Part shown: one piece after another, positions 13,901 to 26,942 of the stretch
Position numbering within the stretch: position 1 is the first letter of the stretch
Layout: every line of letters begins with the position of its first letter
Origin: Anaeromyces robustus
Taxonomy: Eukaryota > Neocallimastigomycota > Neocallimastigomycetes > Neocallimastigales > Neocallimastigaceae
Direction of reading: 5' to 3'
NCBI GenBank assembly: GCA_002104895.1
Contig: MCFG01000210.1
Span: 1-64,000, forward strand
DNA length: 64,000 nucleotides
Made by a program: the position numbers and the translations under genes
Notes under the pieces: generated by a model
What the model was told of the DNA's origin: nothing
Databases searched by the model: none
The model's input: only the letters and a program-made list of their open reading frames with translations

Positions 13901-16900
13901 TTTGATAATTATTTTTTTTTAAGAAATGAAAAAAAAAAGTTTTTCTAAATGAATCTTAAATAAAAAATTTTATTAAAATTATTTATTTAAGATTTTATTG
14001 CTAAGTATAAAATCAAAAAATTACTTGATTTATATTTTTGTTTATTTTTTATTTTTTTAAAAAAAAAAACAAAATTTAAAAAGAAATATAAATAAAATAA
14101 GAATATTTGAAAATTTCTACTTATTTATATAGTCTATTATGAATTATAAAAAAAAAAAATATTTTATATACAAATTCATTAATATCACTATATTATCATA
14201 TATATTAATTATAATCTTTTAATAATAAATAGTTACCTTTTTTTTTTAAATAAAAAAATAATTAATAATTATTCTATAATATTATTTAGTTAAATTAAAA
14301 AATTTGTTTATATATATCTTATATTAATTTACATGTAATTATTGGAATTTTCTTCATTATTTTATATCATTAAAAAAATTGATTTAAAATAAAATGAGGA
14401 TTTTTCTATTTAGGTATTAATTTAAAATTGTTTATATTACTTTTTTTTTTGCTGAATATAAATATTTATCCTATACATTCAAAAATATATTATACATATA
14501 TATATAGAAATAAAATCAAAATTTATATAATCCTCTATAGGATAGTTACTGTCATCAGCTATTTAAATTAAATAATTTTTCTTTTTTTAATATTAATATT
14601 ATAATATATATGCTAAAAAAAATAATAAAATATAAAATTAGTAAAAATAATGTTTGGCAAATTATTTAAAATTCTATTATTAACATTAATTAATATTAAT
14701 CAAGAAAGACTAATATATAAATTTTAATATATATTTAAATATATATTGTTCTTTTCTTTAAAATTATTAAAAAAAAACAAGAATAATTAAAAATAAATGT
14801 ATTTATATATATATATATAAGCCAATTAAATGACTATAAATATATTTGTAATATTTAAAAATTTAATTCAAATTTGTTAAAAAAAAAGTATATATAAATA
14901 TTGTTTCAAATAATAGAAATTAAGTAAAATAAATACCTTTTTTTTTAAAAAAATAAAAAATACTTTTAATACATTTAAATATTATTTATATAAGAATGTT
15001 CAATTCCAATTTCATATAATACTTTGAATACATAAAAAATTTTATTTTTTTTTCTGTTTGTTAATATTTTAATATGTGAAATTTGATTATTGTTATTGTA
15101 ATTATGTATATATATAAACTTCAACGTTTTAATTTTTAGAAAATTATCAAATTATTAAATTTCTGACAATAAATATTTTACAATGCATATTATTCATAAA
15201 AAAATACAAAAAAAAAAGTTTCTGTTTTTTTTTTTCTTTTTTTTTTTCTGTTGTATTGATTGATTTTATGAATAAATAAATAAGAAATTTGTGATTTTGA
15301 ATTAAATAATTTATAAGTAAATAAAAAAAAAGTATTAAATTTGTATTATAAAAAAAAATGATTATATTAAATAAAATTTTAGGTCTAGAAGAAATTTATA
15401 AAACAAAATGCAGATTAAAGATTAAATAAAAAACAAAAACTATAATTATTTTATTTCACAAATTCTTACTTCTAATTTTTTTTAAATATATTTCTAAATT
15501 TAACAAAATCTTTTAATAAATAAAACTAAAAGAAAAAAAAAAAAAAATTAGAATTATAAAATAAAATAATTTATGCAAAAAAGAATTGTACTTATTATTA
15601 TTTTTTAAAAAAAAAAAATAAAATAAAAAGTAGAAAAACAAAAAAAAAATTTTTTTATATTATTAAAAAAAATTTTTTTTTTTTATTTATTTGATTTATT
15701 TAATTAATAGATATTTTTTAATATAAATTAATATATAAATCATATATTAAATATATTAAAAAATAATATTAAAAAAAAAATATTAAAAAAAAAATATTAA
15801 AAAAAATATAAAATAATAATAATAATTATAATAATTATTATAACAATAAAAATCTGTTCCAATTTATATATTAAATACTTCATATAATCTATATAATTAT
15901 AAATTTATTTATAAAAGTATATGCTTTAAAGATAAATATGATGCTTTGTTATAATATTTTAATAAAATTTAATAATAATTATATTAATATTAATATAATT
16001 GAAATATCTAATTGATTAAATATATTCTATCAATTGATTATTATATTTCAACATTTTTTTTAAGTATTTTTTAATAAATGTTATATTTTAATAATATTAT
16101 AGAGTTTAAGTAATATACATACATAACATACATACATATGCCTTTTTCCATTTTTATATATTCATCATTATTTATTATTTACAAAATAAAAAAATTAACA
16201 TAAATACATACACAATAACAATAACCTAAATAAAAAAAAATTAAATATAAAAAAATGTTCATTTTTTTTTTTTTTTTTACTTTCAATTGTTCATTTAATT
16301 TAATACTAAAAAATTAAAAAAAAAATTTTGTTGTTTTTAGTTTTTAATTTATTATATTTTTATCTATTTATTTATATATATTATTTTATCTATTATTATT
16401 ATACTATTTATTAATAAATCATCAAATATCCTTTTTTATTTAATTTACCATATATTTAATTATAAAATCTTATTTATTAAAAATAAAATTTATATTAATT
16501 AATATAGACTTTAATATATTAAAATATACTTTAATAGAATAGATAATAAATATTATTTTAAAGTTAATATAGGTTTCAATATATTAGAATATATTTACAG
16601 AGTATTAAATAATATTTCTTAGTATAATTCTCATTCTTAAAAGTATTTCCTATATATAGATGTCATATTATTAAAAATAATATTTCTAAGTATATAAATA
16701 TATTACAATATATTGTAATATATTGTAAATATCAATTCAAAGCAAATTTAATTAAGAATGAAAAAAAATTAATATTACATAAAAAAGGAAAGTTTGAAAG
16801 TATTTAATAAATAAAATTATAAATAAATAAATAAATAAATAAATAAAAACTTTAAATAATAAAGTTTTATGCAATATTTTTAAAGAAAGATTGATATATA

Positions 16901-17253
16901 AAAGAAATTTGAAAGTTTTAAAACAACATTGATTTCATTAAATATACAGATACAGTATAAAAAGAAAGCCAAATTCTTAATAACTAATTCTAATAAAAAA
17001 AGCTTTAAAATAATAATAATAACAACATAAATATTCTATTATGCTCTTCTCTAGTTTATTATTATTATAACTATATTACAATTATTATTTATGTTTTTCT
17101 TATTTATTTATTTATTTAGTTGTTTATTTATTTATTTATTTTATTTTATTTATTTACTTATTTATTTATTTATTTAAATTAATTTATTAATTTATTAATT
17201 TATTTATTTATTAATTTATTAATTAATTTATATATTTATTTATTTATATATTT

Positions 17254-17284
<31 letters not shown>

Positions 17285-17630
17285 TATTATATAAAGAAAA
17301 TATTAATAATTAAAGTTTGTTAATTTTGATTGATATTTTTATATTAATACTAATAATTAATTAATAAGTTAGATGGTGGATTGGAATTATATTGGATAAT
17401 ATTTAATAATATATATTATTAAAATTAAGTTAAAAATTTTAAAATTTTTTTTAATCTATTTTGAACACTTTTATTTGATAAAAATAATTATTATTCCAAT
17501 ATATTAAAATATACTATACAATATAATGTATTATATAATGAATATATATATTTAATATATTAATATATTATATATTATTTATTTATATTTATTTATTTAT
17601 ATTTATTTATTTATATTTATTTATTTATTT

Positions 17631-17661
<31 letters not shown>

Positions 17662-18961
17662 CGTTGTTTATTTATTTAGTTATTTAGTTATTCATTTAGT
17701 TATTTAGTTATTAATTTATTTATTATTTATTTATTTATTTATTTAAAAATTATATAGTTTATTCTAATTTTATTATATGTTTATTTTTGTAATATTGTTT
17801 CATTAAGGTTATGAAAGATTTACAATAATGATAATGTAATATTTCTTTAAAAAATGATTAAGAAAATCATATAATAATTAATCTTTTTTATATTTGAAAT
17901 AATTTATATATAAAAAATAAAAAAGTTTTTACAAATTTATTTATTAATATTATAAAAACTATTAAAAACATACAACTTTAACACATAATAAATAGTTCTT
18001 TATGTGAATATTTATATAGATCAAAAATTTCTTATCTAACTAATGTCCATAGTTGTTGAATTATTACCAACGAATATAAATGTAAAATATATGTCAATTA
18101 ATACATATTTAAAGTTAATAATAAATATTTTTGTATTTAAAATATTAATAGAATATTCATTTTATTTAAAAACAATTTTTTCACAGAAACCTAAATAAAT
18201 GCTTTTATTATTTAATTAATAACAGAATATTATTTAAAAGTAATTTTTTTCAAAAAAAAAAAAATAAATATAAATTTCTTTTTGTTATATGATTAATGAT
18301 TTTAATAGTTTTTTTGTTAAATGATTAATTGTTTTAATAATTTTTTTGTTAAATGATTAATGGTTATAATAGTTTTTATATCACAATTATATACAATATA
18401 TATTATTTTAATAATAATTGAATAACTAATTTCATTTGATTTATTATTATATTATAATAATCAAAATATTTTAAATTTTTATATTAATATTATTATTAAA
18501 TATGAAATATTATTTAAAATAATTAATAATATAATATTATTAATATAATTATAATAATTAATAATATTAATAATAAATTTATTAGTATAAATTAACATTT
18601 AAAGTTTGTTCCAAATGAATAAAAACATATATAATAATATAAATATTATATATGTAATATACAATATTTCGATTATACTTTAAAAGAAAAATTTAGAATA
18701 TAATTTATATATTAAAAAATTAAAATCATGATATTTTATATAAAAAAAGTAAAATAATTTAATTATATAAATTACTTTAATTATTCTTCTTTTTTTTTTT
18801 TTTAGTTATATTTATATTTATATATATCTTCATTCATACATATTCAAGAATATTAAAGGTTATTAAATCAAAAAAAAATTAAAATAAACAACAAATATAA
18901 TAAAATATTACTACTTCAAATAATAATTTATTTTAAAAATTATTATATTTATATAATTATA

Positions 18962-18992
<31 letters not shown>

Positions 18993-19178
18993 CTATTAAA
19001 TTACAATTCTTTACTTTATCCTAAAATAAATTCCAACAAGTTATAAAAAAAATAATAAAATTGTCAATTATCTTATTACAATTTAAAATATATAACGATT
19101 GCTTAAATAAAAAAGAGAATTATTTTATTATAATATAAAGTATAAAAAGGCTGTTTAAATCAAAAAGGAATAAAAAAA
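13901..19178. other. Large divergent intergenic region, no gene seen
   Basis: This is 5.3 kb between the starts of the Sel1 gene (-) and the RING-CH gene (+). It is almost entirely A and T. Tetranucleotide (TAAA)/(ATTT) arrays lie at about 16819-16848, 17100-17280, 17577-17760 and 18961-18990. I found no exon-like stretch with a conserved motif on either strand. Both promoters must lie here. Confidence 0.65.
17100..17745. repeat. (ATTT)n tetranucleotide-rich stretch, interrupted
   Basis: Two blocks (about 17100-17280 and 17577-17745) are made of degenerate ATTT units with occasional AGTT or ATTA variants. They are separated by plain AT-rich DNA. Confidence 0.8.
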
Positions 19179-19259
19179 ATGAATGATATTGAAGGAAATA
19201 ATATGGATTTCAAATCAGAATCCAACTTCGAAAATCAAGGTAAATTATATATAATCAAT

Positions 19260-19299
<40 letters not shown>

Positions 19300-20132
19300 T
19301 GAATATTAATAATATAATATATTTTAATAATGATAATAATATTTATATAATATAAATATTTAAGAATTAAGAAATGAAGATGAGGAACAAAGCGAATATT
19401 TAAAAAGAAAATTAGAAGAAATTGAAAATGAAGAAAAAATAAAAGAAGCAGAAAGAATAAAAAAGCAACAGGAATATCAAGCTGAATTTCTTAATTATTT
19501 AAATAATAAAAAGAAACAAAAAATATATAAGCAATTATGTGCTATATGGTTTGAAACAGGTACATTAAAAAAAATTGCTAGAAAATTACATATTATTAAG
19601 GAAGATGACAGTGACAATGATGAAAGATTTATAGCAGAAAATATGGAATTTTTCAAAAATAACATTAATTTTAGCGATGAAAATATAAACAATATAGATA
19701 CTCGTGTATGTCGTATTTGTTTTGGCGGTGCAAATGAGATTCTTGAATCAGGAAAACTTATTTCGCCTTGTAAATGTAAAGGTTCTATGAAGTATGTTCA
19801 TGTGAATTGTTTAAATGGTAAATATTTTTTTCTTACTAATAATTTTTTTTTTTTTTTCTAATATTAATAATATTATTTTTATAATAAATAGCTTAACAAA
19901 ATTTTTATATTTATATTTATACTTATATTAATTGTTAAATTATTATTTTATTTAATAATTATATAATTTAATATAATATTATAATATATATATATTATTT
20001 AATATATAATATAAGAATGGAGATTAGCAAGTGCAAATAATGCAAGTTATTATCAATGTGACCAGTGCAAATATAAATATAATTTTCAAAGAACAAAATT
20101 CGCAAAAATTTTATCAAATAAATGTATGTATT

Positions 20133-20171
<39 letters not shown>

Positions 20172-20701
20172 TTATAAATATATTTGTTTAAATAAAATTA
20201 ATAAATATTTTTACTAATTATTATATTAATTGTTTATTATTCATAGTTGTTATATTTTTAATTGCAACCTTTATAACCTATCTTTATATTTTCTTCACTG
20301 GATTTATATTAAAAACACTTATTTGGTATAAAAATTATAAAGTTGGAGCTATTGATTTCCCCAAAATAACCTTTTATGATGTGGGAATGGTACATCATTT
20401 TTATGGTTTTTGTATAGTTGGCTTATATGGTGTATTTAAAATGACATATTCTTATTTATTTGATGTTTCAACAGTAACTAATAGTATTTTTAGACTCTCA
20501 CGTGGAAAACGTAATCGTGAAGATGATCAATTGACTTTATTATTATTACTTATTATAGGATGTATTAAATTTATGTATGACGAATATAAAAGTGTTTATA
20601 AAAAATCAAAAGAGAGTCTTACAATTTTAGAAGAACGTATATTAGAAGTTAATGAGGATGATGATGAGGATGATGATGTCGAAAATAAAAAGTCAAAATA
20701 A
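19179..20701 (+). CDS. Membrane RING-CH (MARCH-type) E3 ubiquitin ligase
   Basis: Four exons, 19179-19239, 19365-19817, 20016-20123 and 20247-20701, give about 358 aa. Residues about 136-194 form a complete C4HC3 RING-variant: CRIC, then CKC, H and C in the pattern SPCKCKGSMKYVHVNCLNEW, then CDQC. The SPCxCxGS...VHxxCLxxW pattern is diagnostic of RING-CH (MARCH, yeast Ssm4/Doa10). The second half has about two or three hydrophobic segments (around 208-234, 260-280 and 305-320), so it should be an integral membrane ligase that passes ubiquitin to membrane proteins. The N-terminal 120 residues are charged and probably coiled coil. The tail is acidic (DDDEDDD). It is much shorter than Doa10, so it is MARCH-like; the substrate is unknown. 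The start ATG follows an A-rich leader, and the RING-CH is split between exons 2 and 3 at CLN/EW. Confidence 0.9.
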
Positions 20702-20779
20702 TATTTCTTACGTCATTCTTCATTTATAATTACGTTTTTTATATTATTATATTATGAATATAGATATATATAATATATT

Positions 20780-20822
20780 AAAATAATAATAATAATAATA
20801 ATAATAAATAATAATAATAATA

Positions 20823-20870
<48 letters not shown>

Positions 20871-20901
20871 TATAATAATAATAAATAATTATAATTATAA
20901 T

Positions 20902-20938
<37 letters not shown>
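20780..20938. repeat. (AAT)n / (ATA)n trinucleotide array
   Basis: About 160 bp of AAT units, with breaks such as AATAAATAAT and TATAATTATAAT. It lies in the 3' flank of the RING-CH gene. Confidence 0.9.
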
Positions 20939-20939
<1 letters not shown>

Positions 20940-21148
20940 TAATTATAAATAATTAATAAATAAATGAAATTAATAAATAGTAATAATAATAAAAAACATG
21001 TATATACACATTAATAAATATATCTATAATATTAATAAATTATTGAATATATTTATAATCAATAATTATAATATATATATATATTTCGTTTATCAAGAAA
21101 AACATCAATCTATAATCAATAATTGTAACATTTAAAACATATATAAAG

Positions 21149-21305
21149 TTTAATAGGAAAACATCAAACTATGTCTTCATCGTTTTATGTTTAAACTTTC
21201 AAAAAAAAAAATAAATAAATAAATAAAGTAAAATAAAATAAAGTCTAATAAGAAAACATCAAAACTATGTCTTCTTCGTTTTATGTTTAAACTTTCAAAA
21301 AAATA
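21149..21305. repeat. Two direct copies of a roughly 63-bp unit
   Basis: Copy one starts near 21149 and copy two near 21240. Both read AAAGT(T/C)TAATA(G/A)GAAAACATCAAA, then CTATGTCTTC(A/T)TCGTTTTATG and TTTAAACTTTC. They differ at only a few positions. A third, weaker match (AAGAAAAACATCAATCTAT) lies at about 21098. The core is clearly richer in G and C than the flanks. Confidence 0.85.
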
Positions 21306-21326
21306 AAATAATATAAAATAAAATAA

Positions 21327-21590
21327 ATATATAACAAATAAAAATAAAAATAAAAATATTAATAATGAAACTTTGAAAATAAAATAAAATAAAATAAAAT
21401 AAAATAAAATAAAATATCAATCATATAAATAAAATAAAATAAATATATATATATAACAAATAAAAATAAAAATAAAAATAAAAACAAAATAAAAATTAAA
21501 TTTATATTAAAATAATAATATTAATAATAATGAAACTTTGAAAATAAAACAAAAAAAAAAAAAAAAATAAAATATCAATCATATAAATAT
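21327..21590. repeat. Two direct copies of a larger AT-rich unit
   Basis: Each copy runs TATAACAAATAAAAATAAAAA, then AATAATGAAACTTTGAAAATAAAA, then ATATCAATCATATAAAT. Copies start near 21330 and 21451. The second is lengthened by extra A-rich units. Confidence 0.75.
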
Positions 21591-21935
21591 ATATATTTTT
21601 TTTTCTTTTTGTTTTTGTTTATTTATTTATTTTTTTTTTTTTTTATTTTTTTATTTTGCTTAATTTTACTTATTTTGCTTTATGCTTTTTGTTTTTTGTT
21701 TTTTGCTTTTTTTTTTTTTTAATATTAGCTTTGTTATTATTTGTTATTGTTTTTATTTTTACAATTACTATTTTATTCAAAATGACTACAATATTTATAA
21801 ATATATATAATTTATATATATTTATTGATGACTATATTTGCAAACTTTAAATTCAATAAAACATTTGTTTTTATTAAAATCTGAAAGTATTTTGCAATTT
21901 TTTTTTCTTTTTTTTTTTTTTCATCATAAAGTTAT

Positions 21936-22275
21936 TTATTGGGCTAAGTCTGAAAGATTGGTACCTGGAGCAGAAGACATACTCTTAATAATAGTATATT
22001 CTGGAACACCAAGGAAGCCATATAAGTTGGCTTCTTCAATAGCTACTCTAATATCTTCAGCGCTCTATATATTTTTTAGAAATTAATATAATAATAATAA
22101 CAACATCAAAGATACATATTAATATTTATAAATATAATATATTATTAAAAGTAAATATTTAAAAAAATTATATTAATAATTATTTTTTTTTCTTATATAT
22201 ATATATAAAACAAATATTAATAAACTTTCTATTATTATATTAATATTATTAATAATATTTCTTTTATATAAACTT

Positions 22276-22311
<36 letters not shown>

Positions 22312-22878
22312 AATAAATAATAATATATTTTATAATAACAAAAACAATGAATATTTTTCAAATTAATAAATATTTACAGCCTTGTATTCGTCTCTAACAA
22401 AAACTTGTGGAATAACTAATCTTCCATTTTCTCTGTGTAAAGTCTTCTTAACATTACTGTTTTCATCAAGAGATATATCTACACTTTTGTATGGAATCTT
22501 GAATTGATAGAAAATATTTTCTAATTCTTTTTGATCTTGTTTAATCTTTAAAAAGTAATTACATTTATTTTTTTTTTTATTTCGTTATTTTATCATTTTT
22601 ATTTTATTTTATTTTTTTTTTTTTTTAGAAAAAAAATAAATAACAGTAATTATTATAAAATTTAATAAAATAAAAAAGAAGTAATCAGTATATTATTTTA
22701 TATGTTTTAATTTCTTTTAAAATTTTAAAACTTTTTTTTTTTTTTAAAAAAAAAAACATTTTTATTTTATCAATTATCTAAAAAATGTTAAATTAATGTA
22801 TTGTACATTGTAACTTCCAGAAACAGAGGAGTAATATAAAGTAACAAGAACTTCTTGATTATCAGTATTGTCAGCCAT
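21936..22878 (-). CDS. SH3BGRL: SH3BGRL-family thioredoxin-fold protein
   Basis: Three exons, 22807-22878, 22378-22545 and 21936-22064, join without phase shifts to 122 aa. The protein begins MADNTDNQEVLVTLYYSSVS. A beta strand (VLVTLYYSSVSGSYN) is followed by a Lys/Gln-rich helix (IKQDQKELENIFYQ), a second strand (PYKSVDIS), the cis-proline loop RLVIPQVFV and a final helix ending ANLYGFLGVP. This is the order in SH3BGRL/SH3BGRL3 proteins, which have the glutaredoxin fold without the CxxC redox centre; here too the usual active-site position reads SVSGS with no cysteine. Its role is probably as a small adaptor rather than an oxidoreductase. It is longer than animal family members by about 15 residues at each end. 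The neighbours give no functional clue. Confidence 0.88.
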
Positions 22879-24397
22879 TTTTATTATAAAAATTCTAAAT
22901 ATATCAATAAAATATTATTATCATTAATGAATCAATATTTTAAATGTTGCTTTTTCACTTTTAGAATTATATATTATTGTTTCTTATTTTACTTACTACT
23001 TTATTAATATATTATTAAATATTAAAATTTTTAAATAAAAAAAAAAAAAAAAAAAAAGAAATAAAAAAAATTAATTTATATAATTTTAAAAAATAATAAT
23101 TTTAATTAATTAAATTATATTTTTTAAAAAAAAAGTAATTAATTATATTTTTTAATTAAATTTTTTTTTTAATTAAATATTAATGGTTAGAATTGATAAA
23201 CTATAATCTTTTTTTTTATATATTATAATAGTCTACATTATAATTATAATTACATATTTTACATTAATGGATAAACTAAAATATATTAATACATTATTTA
23301 TTAATGTACAGATCTTTACATTACACTTTTATACTCCGATTTAATGACTACATCAATGTATATTAAAAAAAAAATCCAACTACTTATTTTATACATATTG
23401 TGGTAATATAAGCTATATTCATAAATATATATCAATAAAGAGTAATATCAATAGAATGTATAATATAAAGTTAAAACAAGCATCCATATATATTATATGG
23501 TTTGTTAATTTTATTAATTTATGTATAATGTTTTGTATTTAATAATTTTATTTTGATTTTTTGGTTTACATTTATAAAAAGTAGTCTTTTTTTATTTTTT
23601 TTTTTTCTCTCCAAAAATTAAGTTTTATATTTGTTAATAAATAAGGGGGAAAAAAAAGAAAAAATATTTTAGTATAGAAATAAATAATTCTTTTTATAGT
23701 TCAAGTTTTTAATACAGCAATTCATAGAAATTAATAATGGATTTATAATTAATTAATCATTATTATATTTATCTATTTTAATATTAGTATATGAAGTGGG
23801 TTAAAATATGATATATTAACATTAAATATTAATAATAACAATTTTATAAATAAATTATAAAATGATTTATAATTAATTTCATCATTTTCTTTACGAAAAG
23901 TTTAAATTATAAAGTATAAACATTTATTTATATGTTTATTTATAAATGATTTTTTTTAAAAAAAAAAAAAAAAAAAAAAGCATTGAAATATAAATCAACA
24001 TTTTATATATATATATATAAATATATAAACTTTAATTATTATAAATAAAAATATTTTTTCCATATAATATTTAATTTATTTTAATTAAAAGTACACAAAT
24101 CTTATTTTTAATTATATTCAAAGAGCAGCAGCAGCAGCAAAATTGATTTTGAAAATATTCAATGTTTTTTTTTTTTTTTTTTCATATATTATTAAAACTT
24201 TATATATATTTATATAATTCTGTTAAATTTTTTAATATAAACATAGTTTCTTTTATATTTCGTTTTTTTATAAAATTTTTCTGATTTTATATAAAATTAT
24301 TTAAATTTTTGTTTAATTATAGATCTATTTTATTTTACTCTTTTTTTTTTAATATTATATTTATATATATATTTTACATTAATTAATTAATTAAAAA
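22879..24397. other. Divergent intergenic region between SH3BGRL (-) and DZIP1 (+)
   Basis: No gene is seen. It holds A and T runs (for example 23037-23057 and 23958-23980) and a short CAG/GCA run at 24123-24139, about 260 bp before the DZIP1 start and probably in its leader or promoter. Confidence 0.65.
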
Positions 24398-25303
24398 ATG
24401 TCTTTTTCATTTTCAGATATTTCTATTTCTGAAATATCAGAAGAAACAAATATAGTAGCAAAAGATAAAATAAAAAATGAATTAATTTCAAATTCAATCA
24501 TGGAAAGAAATGCAGATGAATATTCTTTATCTTTTTCAGATGATGTAGAAGATTTACTTCATTCTAGTCATCATAGTATCAATAGAACTAATATTTCACA
24601 TTCTAAAAATTCTAATAATTTATCTGCCTATCAAAAATACAGTCATTCTAGTAGTAATAGTGATAGTAGTAGTAAAAATAGTATTAATAATATTAACGAT
24701 TCTAGTAAAAATAATAATAATAATAATATTAATATTAATATTAATAAAAGTAATGAAACTTCCAATGATGTATCTTCAATACTATCTTATTCATCAGTTT
24801 CTGTTCTTCCATTAAAAAAGACAAATACATTACAGGTCCAAATACAAAATAATGAAAATGAAAATTCTATTAAAGAAAATGTTAAATCATCGTCATCTGC
24901 TTTTTCATATTCTTCACTAACTCCATTATCTTCTAATTCAATTATTATTAATAATAAACCATTAAATAATAACAATAATAACAATAACAATAATAATAAT
25001 AATAATGATAATAATAATATAAATATTCCTCAAACTTCAGAAATTATTGTTTCAAGTATATCTCAAAAATTACCAATTCAAGATAAGATAGCATCTAATG
25101 AATATATTGATGAAGAAATTATAGAAACAATTATATCGGAAAAATCAAAATCAAATCATTCAGAAATGGAAAAAAACGAACATCCTTCATTAAAAAATGA
25201 TGATGATAATCAATCTTCTATTTCAATAAAAAGTTTGAACAGTACAGTATTATCAACATCTAATAAAAGCCAAAACCAATCATTCAATCAAAATCAAAAT
25301 CAA

Positions 25304-25370
<67 letters not shown>

Positions 25371-25390
25371 GCAACAACAACAACAACAAC

Positions 25391-25427
<37 letters not shown>

Positions 25428-26910
25428 TTAGTAATTCATTATCTCATTATTCAACTAAAATAACTCCATCAATTTCAAAAACTAGTACATCATTAGGTAG
25501 TGAATTATTAAATAATACAAATAATATAAGTCATTCTAATTCAAATATGAATTCTAATCAAAGATTAATAACTAAGTCAAGTTTATTTTCGGATAAATTT
25601 TCTACATCAATTACAAATACTTATAGTTCTTCATCAATATATAGAACAAATCCTTCTTCTTCCAATGATACTTTACAAATGAAAGAAAATAGTAATAACA
25701 TTATTAACAATAATAATCATAATGATATTAAATTAAGTAATAATATTCCAATGCCAGCAGTAAATCAAGGAAACCCAAATAATATTCCAATGCCAACAGT
25801 AAATCAAAGAAGTTCAAATAATATACCAATACCAACGGTAAATCAAGGAAGTTCAAATAATATTCCAATGCCAACAGTAAATCAAAGAAGTTCAAATAAT
25901 ATACCAATGCCAACAGTAAATCAAGGAAGTTCAAATAATATACCAATGCCAACAGCAAATCAAGGAAACCCAAGTAATATTCCAATGCCAACAGTAAATC
26001 AAAGAAGTTCAAATAATATTCCAATGCCAACAGTAAATCAAGGAAACCCAAATAATATTCCAATGCCAACAGTAAATCAAGGAAGTTCAAATAATATACC
26101 AATTCCAACAGTAAATCAAGAAAATTCAAATAATATACCAATGCCAACAGTAAATCAAGGAAGTTCAAATAATATACCAATGCCAACAGTAAATCAAGGA
26201 AGTTCAAATAATATTCCAATGCCAACAGTAAATCAAAGAAGTTCAAATAATATTCCAATGCCAACAGTAAATCAAGGAAGTTCAAATAATATTCCAATGC
26301 CAACAATGCAAAAAGAAAATTCAAATAATATTCCAATGCCAACAGTAAATCAAGGAAGTTCAAATAATATACCAATGCCAACAGTAAATCAAGAAAATTC
26401 AAATAATATTCCAATGCCAACAGTAAATCAAGGAAATAAATTATATAATACTAATAACAATATTAATAATAATAATAATGATAATATAAATTATTATAAT
26501 TCATCTCAAAGGATACCCGGACAAAATAATATATATAATCATACACCAAATAATTACTATAATACTTATAATAATTTTAATCAACCAAATCTTGATTTAA
26601 AACGAGCATATAGTATAGGTGAAGTAATAAAAGATTACCATTCTTTTCCTTTAAATAATAATTACATTAATCCTATATATCATGCTTCAGAAAATCTTGA
26701 TCATCTAAATAATTATAGTATTAATGAAAATAATCAGAATCGTGCTAATTCTGAGTCTAACTATAATAATTCAAATGGAAATTATAATCAAAGATGTAAT
26801 TATCCTTCCTCATCATTTAATAACAATAAACAAAATAATTCAAATAACATAAATAATAATTATTATTCAATACCCCAAACAAATCAAAATGAAAATTATA
26901 TTTATTCTTC

Positions 26911-26942
<32 letters not shown>

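Larger units (their letters stand above)
20702..21935. other. Convergent intergenic region with tandem duplications
   Basis: This lies between the 3' ends of the RING-CH (+) and SH3BGRL (-) genes. It contains an (AAT)n array, two copies of a roughly 63-bp unit and two copies of a larger roughly 110-140 bp unit, described separately. No gene is seen. Confidence 0.7.

Noticed and set aside
25728-26420. A 230-codon open frame on the minus strand with repeats of LLALEYYLNFLD
   Set aside because: It is the antisense shadow of the 39-bp minisatellite in DZIP1. The unit length is a multiple of three, so an open frame without stops is repeated automatically.
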